A stretch of 64,000 nt of DNA from JAEZHK01 sp964575255 (GTDB taxonomy: Bacteria; Bacillota; Clostridia; Christensenellales; Aristaeellaceae). The stretch is taken from positions 1 through 64,000 of the forward strand of contig CAZNPZ010000007.1 of the NCBI GenBank assembly GCA_964575255.1. The letters run 5' to 3'. This document shows, piece after piece, positions 16,738-24,290 of the stretch (positions are counted from its first letter, which is position 1; each line of letters starts with the position of its first letter). Below the pieces are notes generated by a model, which saw only the letters and a list, made by a program, of their open reading frames with translations, was not told the DNA's origin and did not search any database. Both the position numbers and the translations under genes were made by a program.

Positions 16738-17303
16738 TGCGGTGACAAGGTTGGCGCGGGCGTCGGCTCCGGCTCCAGGATGATCTGGGTCTGCCGCATC
16801 CCGGCGATCTTCCACTGTCCGTTCACCCGGTAGAGCGTCATGCTGTACCGCCCGCCCTGCCACACCGGCGGGTTGGCGCTCAAAACGCCGGACTTGACCA
16901 GCGCGCTCTTCCCGGAGACCACGCTGCCGTGGATGACCGGCACGCGGTAGACGATGGTCGCCTGCGCGGTATCCTCCCACGGCCAACTCCAGATCCATTC
17001 CAGCTTGACGCTGTTTTCAAAGTCGGTGATCTTGTAATTCACGTAGGGCGACGCGCTGGAGAGGCCAAGCGCCAGCGTCTCGTCGCTCTTTAAAAAGTCC
17101 GCGCGGAAGTAGCTGTTCAGAGATTCCGGGTCTTCGCGCGTCAGGATGACCTGGGTGCGCTGGCGCATGCCGTCGCTGAGCAGGATGTAGATGTTGGACG
17201 CGTTCATCGCAAGGTAGAACGCGAGGATCAATACCGACGCGATCACGCTGAAGATCAGAAGGCGCGACGCGACAAACCAGAGAACCCGTCGGATGTACTT
17301 CAC
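16734..17303 (-). CDS. Single-pass membrane protein of unknown function
   Basis: About 189 residues. One N-terminal transmembrane helix (about residues 8-32, LLIFSVIASVLILAFYLAM) and an extracytoplasmic domain with alternating strands (YFRADFL, VNYKITDFENSV, YSMTLYRVNGQWKIAGMRQ) that looks like an NTF2-like or DUF4829-like fold, ending in a Pro/Thr tail. GTG 17303 is proposed because a GGAG site stands about 10 nt upstream and longer versions would run into the OmpA-like gene. The stop overlaps dusB. It follows the MotA-like/OmpA-like pair by 58 nt and could be its accessory subunit, but that is inference. Confidence 0.6.
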   Translation of the reverse strand: MKYIRRVLWFVASRLLIFSVIASVLILAFYLAMNASNIYILLSDGMRQRTQVILTREDPESLNSYFRADFLKSDETLALGLSSASPYVNYKITDFENSVKLEWIWSWPWEDTAQATIVYRVPVIHGSVVSGKSALVKSGVLSANPPVWQGGRYSMTLYRVNGQWKIAGMRQTQIILEPEPTPAPTLSPQ

Positions 17304-17361
17304 GAATCGAACGCTCCATTTCGGCTGGATTGAGAAAGACGCAATCAGATTCGCGCCGCGC

Positions 17362-18294
17362 TCATCCGGCCCGCGCGCTGCGAAGCGCGTCGTTATTGAG
17401 TGTAAACTTGAACACCACAGTGGATTCGCCGCCCGCATTAGCCCGCGCGCCGGTAAGCCCTTTTTGAAGGAGCATCGCACGCGCTTGCTGATCAAGCGCC
17501 GTAGTTTCCAGCGCGTAAGTAAGGATGGCGAGCGCGCGACGGGCGGACAGGTTCTGCCCCCCGGCGTCGTCCATGTCCGCCGTCACTTCCACCGAAAGCG
17601 TGGACAGGCTTTCGCCTTTCAGCGCAGCGTACCAGACCGGAAGCAGCGCGTCCAACCGTTCCTTGCCGTGAATGGACAACGAAGCCGAACTCCCGGTGAA
17701 CAGACTTTCCGCCGGGATCGATACCGCGCCGTCCTCATCCACCGAAGCCGCGACCCCCGCCGCTGCAATGGCCGACTTCAGCGCCGAAGCGATGCGCCCG
17801 CGCGCGTTCAGCGCGTCATCCACCACCCGCTGGAGCGCCGCGTAATCGGAAAGCCGCGCGTCATAGTCCGCCTGGCGGTCCGAAAACGCCTTTTCGCGGC
17901 TTTCGAGGTCGGCTTTGGCAGCCGTCAGCGCCGCGCGGTCGTCCGCGAGCGCCTGAACGCCGTCCGTCAGCGCCTGTTCGCGCGCCGTAAGCGCCGCGTC
18001 GGCCTCGGTGAGCTTCGCCTTGTCATCTTCCAACGCCTTCTGATCCGCGGAGAGCGCCTGCGCCTGCTTTGAAAGCGCGTCCTCCCGCTGATCGAGCGAA
18101 CTTCTGCGCTGAGTTAGCGCCGCCTCCGCCTGATCCAGTTCCGTCTGGCGGTTCGCAACTTCGACGGCGTTCCGGCCATTCTCGGCGTTCTGCCGGTACG
18201 CGCCGAACACCAATACCACCGCGACCACCAGGATGACCTCCGCCATCAGCATGCCAATCGGCAAATTCGGCGCGCGCCTGCGGCCCGGCTTCAT
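17362..18294 (-). CDS. OmpA/MotB-like stator protein (ZorB-like)
   Basis: 310 residues: short basic cytoplasmic N terminus, one transmembrane helix (about 13-33) that contains an acidic residue, E19, where MotB-type proteins carry the proton-binding Asp, a long coiled coil (about 45-165, heptads rich in Ala, Leu, Gln and Asp), and a C-terminal OmpA-like peptidoglycan-binding domain (LSVEVTADMDDAGG, NLSARRALAILTYAL). Such proteins pair with a MotA/TolQ/ExbB channel and use proton flow to do mechanical work anchored on the cell wall. The channel gene ends 3 nt upstream. The topology matches ZorB of Zorya systems more than MotB, but no flagellar or Zorya effector genes are nearby. Confidence 0.75.
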   Translation of the reverse strand: MKPGRRRAPNLPIGMLMAEVILVVAVVLVFGAYRQNAENGRNAVEVANRQTELDQAEAALTQRRSSLDQREDALSKQAQALSADQKALEDDKAKLTEADAALTAREQALTDGVQALADDRAALTAAKADLESREKAFSDRQADYDARLSDYAALQRVVDDALNARGRIASALKSAIAAAGVAASVDEDGAVSIPAESLFTGSSASLSIHGKERLDALLPVWYAALKGESLSTLSVEVTADMDDAGGQNLSARRALAILTYALETTALDQQARAMLLQKGLTGARANAGGESTVVFKFTLNNDALRSARAG

Positions 18295-18297
18295 CGC

Positions 18298-19842
18298 TTA
18301 TCGCCCTCCATACGCGCCGATGTGGTCGACGGCATCCTCCAGCGCGGCCTGCGCGGAGCGCAGCGCGTCGGTGAGCCGGTCGGCCTGCCCGGCGTAAATG
18401 GCGGCGGCGTCGTCGAGGAGATCCGGCAGCCTCGCAAGCGTTGCCTTGATGTTCTCCATCAGCCAGTTGAGCTGGTCGGTGGTCTTTCCGGCGCTGACGA
18501 AGAACGAACCGTACGCCTTCTCGATCTCGCGGGTGACGCCCGCGGACAGCGCCTGATGACTCTGCGTCAGCGCCTCGCTGGACTTCTTCAGTTCCTCCGC
18601 GGCCTTCGTCATCGACTGGCTGGCGGAGAGCGTGTTGTCGGTCGAGACCTTTGCGAACTGGTCGGCGGCGGTCTGGAAAGCGGTCAGCGCGCGCGACCAC
18701 TCGCCCTGGAGTTTTCCGACCGACAGGAGGTAGTTGTTCTGCTGCCTCGCGACGATCTCCAAATGCTCGACACTGGCGGAGATGCGGGAGTACCCCTCCT
18801 CCACCATCGCCTGCGCGCCGCTCAGGCGTGTTAAGTAGCCGTCGAACTTGTCGATCATGTCCTGAGACGAATGCTGCGCGTCGGCGAGGTCGCGCGACAC
18901 GCGGGCGATGCCGTCGGACGCCTTCTTCAAATCATCTTGAATCTGCAGGTGGCTCTTGCACAGGCCGTCGATGGTTAAAGACAGTTTTTCCATGCCGCCG
19001 CCCATCCGCTCGTCGAGGAGCCCCACAAACCGGCTGACCAGCGCGTCCACGCCGCGCACCTGCTCGCGGGAAGCCGATTGAACGAACTTCTGCAGTTCGC
19101 CCGTCAGCGGCTCAATCGTCTTTGACATCGACAGCGCGAACCGGTCGGCGAGCTTGGTGGAGATGTCGTCCGCCAGCAGGCGGATCCGGTCGGACTGCTC
19201 GCGCTGCGTCAGCGCCGCCTGCGCGGCGGGATCCACCTCCGGCGAGAGCGCGAAGCGCGCCATCGCGTCGCGGAAAGCCGCCAGCGCGCCCTGCGCGCCG
19301 CTCATCGTCGCACGGTGGGCGAGCGAGAACAGCACCGCAAGCGCCGCGCCCAGGATGGACGGCGCCAGCGCCATCCTGACCGCCGAGAGCATCCCATCCA
19401 TGTCCTTTGCGGCGGGCAGCCCCTGCCAGAGGCCGATCAGCGTGCCCAGAAAGCCGAGCGACATCAGGATGCCCGGCGCGGCCTCGGCCAGTGCCACCGT
19501 TTCAGGCGGGCAGACCTCGTCTTCGCCGATGAATTCCTCCACCTTCGCGGAGCCGCCGAAATGCTCCTCCAGGAACGTCTGGCTCATTAAAAACGCGCTC
19601 CAGCGGGTCTGCATCGCCGAACCCAGAAAACCCTCTTCCCGCCAGGAGCGCTTCGCCTTGTCGCCTTTTCGGATGGAGCGTACGGCGCGCGCGAGCGCCT
19701 GCCGCGATGCGGTCAGCGGACCAACGGTTCGGATCAGGCAGTACAGGAACACAGCTGCCAGCAGGATGTACAGGATCACGTTGACCCCGCCGGACAGGTA
19801 AAACGCGTTGAGCCCCGAATTCGCCGCTGAGAGCAACTTCAT
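18298..19842 (-). CDS. MotA/TolQ/ExbB-like channel protein with long coiled-coil tail (ZorA-like)
   Basis: 514 residues. Transmembrane helix 1 at about 18-40, a cytoplasmic loop, then the two-helix proton-channel core: APGILMSLGFLGTLIGLWQGL (about 128-148; matches the TolQ/ExbB GLLGTVxG region) and ALAPSILGAALAVLFSLAHR (about 165-184). The remaining 320 residues are predicted helical and heptad-like, cytoplasmic, as in ZorA, where the tail transmits motor movement. ATG 19842 follows GGAGGGATG-type sequence. It is the first gene of a co-oriented run with the OmpA-like partner. Alternatives: a divergent TolQR-like or a chemotaxis-unrelated stator; the long tail argues against TolQ and ExbB. Confidence 0.75.
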   Translation of the reverse strand: MKLLSAANSGLNAFYLSGGVNVILYILLAAVFLYCLIRTVGPLTASRQALARAVRSIRKGDKAKRSWREEGFLGSAMQTRWSAFLMSQTFLEEHFGGSAKVEEFIGEDEVCPPETVALAEAAPGILMSLGFLGTLIGLWQGLPAAKDMDGMLSAVRMALAPSILGAALAVLFSLAHRATMSGAQGALAAFRDAMARFALSPEVDPAAQAALTQREQSDRIRLLADDISTKLADRFALSMSKTIEPLTGELQKFVQSASREQVRGVDALVSRFVGLLDERMGGGMEKLSLTIDGLCKSHLQIQDDLKKASDGIARVSRDLADAQHSSQDMIDKFDGYLTRLSGAQAMVEEGYSRISASVEHLEIVARQQNNYLLSVGKLQGEWSRALTAFQTAADQFAKVSTDNTLSASQSMTKAAEELKKSSEALTQSHQALSAGVTREIEKAYGSFFVSAGKTTDQLNWLMENIKATLARLPDLLDDAAAIYAGQADRLTDALRSAQAALEDAVDHIGAYGGR

Positions 19843-19900
19843 CCCTCCGCTTCCCGCACGGTTTATCCGTTCTTTATGACGCGCGCACGCGTCGCTTGGT

Positions 19901-21226
19901 TCATTTTCCAGCGGGCGTCACGCCCGCCCGGCCGACAGAGTGGTATTCGACGCCCGCGGAAGCCATCTTCTCCGGGTCGAAAAGGTTGCGCCCGTCGTAA
20001 ACCAGCGGCGTGCGCATCAGCGCCTTGAAATCGTCCGGCTGAAGCGCGCGAACTTCCGGCCACTCGGTGAACGCAAAGCAGACGTTCGCGCCACGGAGTG
20101 CGTCCTCAGGCGTCTGTTCCGAAATCACCCTGCCGGGGAACCTGCGCTCAAACGCCCTGGCCGCGACGGGGTCAAAGAAGTGGATGATCGCGCCGGCGTC
20201 CAGAAGAAGCTGTACGTTGTCAATGGACGGCGCTTCCCGGAGGTCGTCGGTGCCCGCCTTGAACGCGACACCCAGCACCGCGACCTTCAGGCGGTCGAAG
20301 GTGATCAGCCTCCGGCAGGCCTTCTGGAACAACAAGGTCTTCTGCGCCTCGTTGACCTCCACCGCCGCGTCCACCGTGCGGAGCCTGTAGCCGAACTGCT
20401 TGGCGAGGAACCTTAGCGCCTTGGTGTCTTTGGGGAAGCAACTTCCGCCGTAGCCGACGCCCGCGTTCAGATACCTTCTGCCGATGCGCTCGTCGTAGCT
20501 CATGCCGCGCGCGACCTCGGTAATGTCCGCGCCGACCAGTTCGCACAGGTTCGCGATGTCGTTGATGTAGGAGATCTTGAGCGCGAGGAAGTCGTTGGAG
20601 GCGTACTTGATCATCTCGGCGCTCCTTCGTCCCACCGACACGATCGGAAGGCCGAACGGCTCGTAGATTTCCCTCAGCATCCGCTCGGCCTCCTGGGTCT
20701 TGGTGCCGATGACGATGCGCTGCGCCTTCAAGGTATCATGCACCGCGGTGCCCTGCGCCAGGAATTCCGGGTTGGAGGCCACCTCGATCCGGACGTCATG
20801 ATCCAGAAAATCGTGGATGAACTGCTCCACCTTGTCGTTGGTGCCCACCGGCACGGTGGATTTGACGACGACCAGGCAGTCCTTTTCGACAGACTCGGCG
20901 ATCTGCCGCGCGACGGTGGCGATGTGGGTGAGGTTGGCCGACCCATCCGGCTGTTCGGGCGTGCCCACGCCGATGAAGATCGCGTCGGCGGCGCGGTATG
21001 CGTCCCTGAAATCGGTTGTGAAGCGGATGCGCCCGGCGGCGATCGCCTCTTTCATCAGTTCCTCGAGGCCTTCTTCGTAGATGGGCGACTCGCCCGCGCG
21101 CATTTTCAAAACCTTGGCTTCGTCCACGTCCACGCAGGTGACCTGATGCCCGACATGCGCGAAGCACACGCCCGCAACCAGCCCCACGTAACCCGTGCCC
21201 GCCACCGCGATGTTGTACGTTTTCAT
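19901..21226 (-). CDS. ugd: UDP-glucose 6-dehydrogenase
   Basis: 441 residues. Oxidises UDP-glucose twice with NAD+ to UDP-glucuronate, a precursor of acidic exopolysaccharides. Rossmann motif GTGYVGLVAGVCFA at the N terminus, FIGVGTP, the central-domain K in EMIKYASN, and the catalytic cysteine in GVGYGGSCFPKD; C-terminal UDP-binding domain AVLGVAFKAGTDDLREAPS. GGAGAAAACGG precedes ATG 21226. It lies 59 nt upstream of the ZorA-like gene in the same direction, so read-through is possible, but its own promoter and the upstream terminator suggest a transcription unit start here. Confidence 0.94.
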   Translation of the reverse strand: MKTYNIAVAGTGYVGLVAGVCFAHVGHQVTCVDVDEAKVLKMRAGESPIYEEGLEELMKEAIAAGRIRFTTDFRDAYRAADAIFIGVGTPEQPDGSANLTHIATVARQIAESVEKDCLVVVKSTVPVGTNDKVEQFIHDFLDHDVRIEVASNPEFLAQGTAVHDTLKAQRIVIGTKTQEAERMLREIYEPFGLPIVSVGRRSAEMIKYASNDFLALKISYINDIANLCELVGADITEVARGMSYDERIGRRYLNAGVGYGGSCFPKDTKALRFLAKQFGYRLRTVDAAVEVNEAQKTLLFQKACRRLITFDRLKVAVLGVAFKAGTDDLREAPSIDNVQLLLDAGAIIHFFDPVAARAFERRFPGRVISEQTPEDALRGANVCFAFTEWPEVRALQPDDFKALMRTPLVYDGRNLFDPEKMASAGVEYHSVGRAGVTPAGK

Positions 21227-21253
21227 CCGTTTTCTCCATTTCGCAGGAAGTAT

Positions 21254-21299
21254 TCCTCATGAATGAGGATATTATAGCATCCTTCCGCGGCGAATACAA
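21254..21299 (-). promoter_or_regulatory. ugd promoter with inverted repeat
   Basis: Extended -10 TGCTATAAT (box 21276-21271 on the minus strand), weak -35 TTGTAT (21299-21294), 17-nt spacer. Immediately downstream is a perfect inverted repeat TCCTCAT-GA-ATGAGGA (21254-21269), placed at the expected start site, so an operator or a 5' hairpin. Confidence 0.5.
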
Positions 21300-21320
21300 A
21301 TAAAAAAGGTGGACGGCACC

Positions 21321-21350
21321 AAAGCAAAACCCGCGCCACAGGGCGCGGGC
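21321..21350 (-). terminator. Minus-strand terminator upstream of ugd
   Basis: Stem CCCGCGCC (21330-21337) with GGCGCGGG (21342-21349); read on the minus strand it is followed by TTTTGCTTT. It would end transcripts of the SH3b gene after they have crossed the structured repeat. Confidence 0.7.
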
Positions 21351-21383
21351 TGAACCATTAAATAACTCCAGGGAGGGTGTCGG

Positions 21384-21571
21384 GAGGGCCCGCGGCCCTC
21401 TTGACTTCACATCAAATCCAGCGACCAGCGCGGTGGATTTGGCTTTCCCCCAAAGGCCGAGCTTGCCCGGCCGACGGGGAAAGCGTTCCCGATCCGGTTC
21501 CCGCACGGAAACGTCCGCAGGTGTTTCAGGGAACCGGCCTCGTTCCAAATGCAAAGGAAAGATGCCTTTGC
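21384..21571 (-). repeat. Structured intergenic element, copy A
   Basis: A chain of hairpins in the 3' region of the SH3b gene: GAGGGCC/GGCCCTC (21384-21400); AAATCCA/TGGATTT (21414-21440) around the conserved GCGACC-GCGCGG core; GGCC/GGCC and GGGAA/TTCCC within the segment AAAGGCCGAGCTTGCCCGG; GGTTCCC/GGGAACC with inner GAAAC/GTTTC; and GCAAAGG/CCTTTGC (21551-21571), 5 nt from the stop codon. Aligns over its full length with copy B at 24073-24267. Confidence 0.75.
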
Positions 21572-21575
21572 GCGA

Positions 21576-22067
21576 TCAGGCGGAGATCAGGTTCTTCAGC
21601 GGCACATAACCCACCTTGCCGTTCGCGATCACGCGGATCAGCCCCCAGTTGCCGGACTTCGCCAGCAGCACGACCTTGTACTTCCTGGTCAGCGTGCCCT
21701 TGACGCCGGAACTCGAAACCGCCTTCTTATACACCTTGACGCCCTTCGAAGAACTGGCCCGGTATATCTTCCCCACTTCGTAGGTACGGTAGTATTTCAG
21801 GTTGGAGGGAAACACGTAACCGATCAGGCCTTTGGACGTCTTGATTCGGTACCACCGGTTCTTGACGCTCAGCCGGATGACCTTCTCACCCTTCTTCAGC
21901 TTGCCGATGACGGTTGAACCGGACTGCGCTTTCTCGCGGATGCGCACGCCGTTGGTCGCCGCTTTATAGATCTTGCCCGAATCGGCCAGGGCGCTAAAAG
22001 GCGCGAACGTCATCGATGCGATCAGCATCAGGCAAAGAACCCAAAGCGCGCTTCTTCGGACTATCAT
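21576..22067 (-). CDS. Secreted protein with two bacterial SH3 domains
   Basis: 163 residues. Signal peptide (about 1-29, cleavage after ALA), then two SH3b domains of about 60 residues each: ATNGVRIREKAQSGSTVIGKL ... WYRIKT..GLIGYVF and SSKGVKVYKKAVSSSGVKGTL ... WGLIRVIANGKVGYV. SH3b domains bind peptidoglycan or wall peptides. No catalytic domain follows, so it is a wall-binding or scaffold protein. Start ATG 22067 follows GGAGGAGAGGG. The structured repeat copy A begins 5 nt past its stop. Confidence 0.8.
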   Translation of the reverse strand: MIVRRSALWVLCLMLIASMTFAPFSALADSGKIYKAATNGVRIREKAQSGSTVIGKLKKGEKVIRLSVKNRWYRIKTSKGLIGYVFPSNLKYYRTYEVGKIYRASSSKGVKVYKKAVSSSGVKGTLTRKYKVVLLAKSGNWGLIRVIANGKVGYVPLKNLISA

Positions 22068-22183
22068 GCGATCCCTCTCCTCCCCAGCGTTCGTAAAAGT
22101 CCCCCACTTCGCTTTATTGTAGCACAGACAAATCGGGTATGTGCATCCATAGCGTTACAAAATTGTTACGTGCCAATCATATT

Positions 22184-23347
22184 TTAATGGGGATCCTGGG
22201 GGTCTTTCGGCTTCCGACCAATGGTGCCGCCCGTCACCTCGCTCGCGCCGCGCGCGAGCCTGCGCTTCATGCTGCCAAAGGTGCCCGTAGCTGCCAATGC
22301 GTAGATCACGCCGGCCACAATGAGGCCTCCGATTAACCATAAGACGCCCTTCCCGGCAGATTTGTTCCCCTGTTGTACATTTTCTTCCGCTTTCGCCGTG
22401 CCGCCGAACAGCACTTTATCCAGTACGTTCGCCATATACTCGGTGGACTTGATCGCGCGTTCCTTTTGCATCGTGTGTGTGCCAAACTCAAGCAGAACCG
22501 ACTGTGGATAGATCTCCTGATTATAGTTCCCTTTGCCAATAAAGATGTCCTTGATGAAGCCGGGATACAACTGATCGGCTGTGGATTTGATCTCCTTGGC
22601 GAAGTTACGGTTGGCGTCGGCGTTGGGGTTGGACCGGCCCACCAACAGGCGCACCTTGGAGGCGTCCTCGCCGTCGATCTTCTTGTCATACTCCTTCGAG
22701 TCGGGGATGCCGTCCCGGTGAATGTCGATCAGCGCCTCCGGTTGCTTTTTCAAAAGTTCCTCTGCGGTCTGGCGCGACCGCCGGTACGCGCCCCCGTCAT
22801 GGGGCAGGTGGCTGGTCTTGTCGTAGACGACCTCGACGCCCAGCTTCTCAAGATTCTGTTTCAGCGCGTCGCCAACGTCCAGAATGCCCGCGTCCTTCGT
22901 CTTGGAAGATGTGCCGTCGGTCGGTTCGTAGGACTCGTCGGTGTGGGTCGAGTACATGGCGACGAGCTTCTTGCCGCCGCCCGACGCGCTGGGCGAAGCC
23001 TGCGCCGCCGCGGTCGCGCCCGGCGAAGCGGACGGCGCGTTGGTTGCCGCCGCCGCGCCTGAGAACACCGACTGGGTCTCCACACGCGCGTCGACGGTCT
23101 CAACGCCCAGATAGCTGGCGGTAGCGGTCAGCGCCGCGTCGTCCACGTTGGTCATGATGTAGAGCTTGTTGTCCTCCGCGATATACTCGTCGTCCACATA
23201 GACACGCCCCGCGTAGGAGGTCAGGTACGCGCCATTCCCGTCATAGATGCGGTAGACAACGTCGTCCTGGTATTCGTATTCCTCCGCCCGCGCGCAGACA
23301 GGCATCAGCATGAGCATCAGTAAAATAATTGCGGTCAGCCGCTTCAT
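22184..23347 (-). CDS. spoIIP: Stage II sporulation protein P
   Basis: 387 residues. SpoIIP is the amidase/endopeptidase that, with SpoIID and SpoIIM, degrades septal peptidoglycan during engulfment. The SpoIIP domain shows MYSTHTDESYEP, a SHLPHDGG segment, DIHRDGIP and the metal-ligand segment LLEFGTHTMQKERA. Ends are unusual: an N-terminal signal sequence (MKRLTAIILLML... ARA), an Ala/Ser/Pro linker (about 95-120), and a second transmembrane helix near the C terminus (GVLWLIGGLIVAGVIYALA) with a basic tail. ATG 23347 overlaps the DUF1614 gene stop (ATGA). Confidence 0.88.
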   Translation of the reverse strand: MKRLTAIILLMLMLMPVCARAEEYEYQDDVVYRIYDGNGAYLTSYAGRVYVDDEYIAEDNKLYIMTNVDDAALTATASYLGVETVDARVETQSVFSGAAAATNAPSASPGATAAAQASPSASGGGKKLVAMYSTHTDESYEPTDGTSSKTKDAGILDVGDALKQNLEKLGVEVVYDKTSHLPHDGGAYRRSRQTAEELLKKQPEALIDIHRDGIPDSKEYDKKIDGEDASKVRLLVGRSNPNADANRNFAKEIKSTADQLYPGFIKDIFIGKGNYNQEIYPQSVLLEFGTHTMQKERAIKSTEYMANVLDKVLFGGTAKAEENVQQGNKSAGKGVLWLIGGLIVAGVIYALAATGTFGSMKRRLARGASEVTGGTIGRKPKDPQDPH

Positions 23348-23973
23348 TTGCCCTTCTCCTCCCCCGTGTGCGCGCCGCGCATGACGCGTTCGATGAGTTC
23401 GCCGAACAACTCTGCCAGAAGCACCGCCAACACGCCCGCGATAACCACCGCGTCGAACGCGCCCGCGCCGCCCAGAATCAGCGTCTGGTCGATGCCCTGA
23501 CTCCAGTTGATCACCGCCTGCGCGGTATCCGCCAGCATCACGCCCAGCACGCCCGCGATGAAAGACGCCCGCCGAGACCGGCCGAATACGTAGGCCACGA
23601 CCGCCGCGGCGATGCCGTACAGGTAGTTGGGATCGATCTGCGTCTGCTCTGGATCTGCGGGCAGCATGCGGCCTAAAAGGAACACCGCGACGCCCGCCAG
23701 CGCCGCCGCGATCAGAGAACGCCACTTCTCCCAGGCGGTTTCCGCTTTCGCGATCAGGTAGACCGCGAGCCCCAGCGGGATCAGCGCGCCGCCGATGTTG
23801 AACGCGAACAGCGGCGTCACCTGAATGTCGGGAATGATGCCGCCCACGATGATCAGCGCGACGAACAGCATTGCCTGCTTGTCGGTCAGCCGGAGCCTAT
23901 CCAGCGCGCGCTGACCGACGCCAAACATCACCAGAATCCCAACCACGATCAGCAATATAAAACCAAAGGACAT
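23344..23973 (-). CDS. DUF1614-family membrane protein
   Basis: 209 residues, with about seven hydrophobic segments and little outside them; the pattern GGIIPDIQVTPLFAFNIGGALIPLGL and GGAGAFDAVVIAGVLAVLLAELF is that of DUF1614 proteins. Function unknown. It is translationally coupled to spoIIP (ATGA overlap), as in several clostridia, which suggests a role in or around sporulation. AGAGGTGAT precedes ATG 23973. Structured repeat copy B lies upstream of this gene. Confidence 0.8.
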   Translation of the reverse strand: MSFGFILLIVVGILVMFGVGQRALDRLRLTDKQAMLFVALIIVGGIIPDIQVTPLFAFNIGGALIPLGLAVYLIAKAETAWEKWRSLIAAALAGVAVFLLGRMLPADPEQTQIDPNYLYGIAAAVVAYVFGRSRRASFIAGVLGVMLADTAQAVINWSQGIDQTLILGGAGAFDAVVIAGVLAVLLAELFGELIERVMRGAHTGEEKGK

Positions 23974-24072
23974 ACCATCACCTCTCGCGTGACAGTATGT
24001 CCATTATTGGCGTTGAAAATCCAAGCGTTGAAAACCCCTTCGGTCACGAGATTCCAAACCCTGAGAGAGCGT

Positions 24073-24267
24073 CAGAGGGCCGGTGCCCTTTCGACCTGAA
24101 TCAAATCCGGCGACCTGCGCGGCTTTGGCTTGCCCTCAAAGGCCGAGCTTGCCCGGCCGACAGGGAAAGCATTCCCGACCGGTTTCCGCACGTAAATCCC
24201 CGGAGGGATTTGCGGAAACCGGCTACGTTCCCAAAACAAACGAAAGCCGCACAGCGGATTTCGTTTG
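24073..24267 (-). repeat. Structured intergenic element, copy B
   Basis: Same chain of hairpins as copy A: GAGGGC/GCCCTT (24075-24090), the AAATCCG...CGGCTTT stem around GCGACCTGCGCGG, the near-identical block AAAGGCCGAGCTTGCCCGG and GGGAAAGC-TTCCCGA, GGTTTCCGCA/TGCGGAAACC with inner AAATCCC/GGGATTT, and CAAACGAAA-G-CCGC/GCGG-A-TTTCGTTTG (24237-24267). Stems differ from copy A by paired changes (GGTTCCC/GGGAACC becomes GGTTTCC/GGAAACC). It lies 24 nt after the stop of the ABC permease gene. Confidence 0.75.
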
Positions 24268-24290
24268 CCCGCAATGAAAGATGATTGCCG

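Noticed and set aside
16734..19842. Complete Zorya anti-phage system
   Set aside because: Only ZorA-like and ZorB-like proteins are present. Neighbours are dusB, a hydrolase, a protease and rlmH, not ZorC/D helicase or ZorE nuclease, so defence is not supported.
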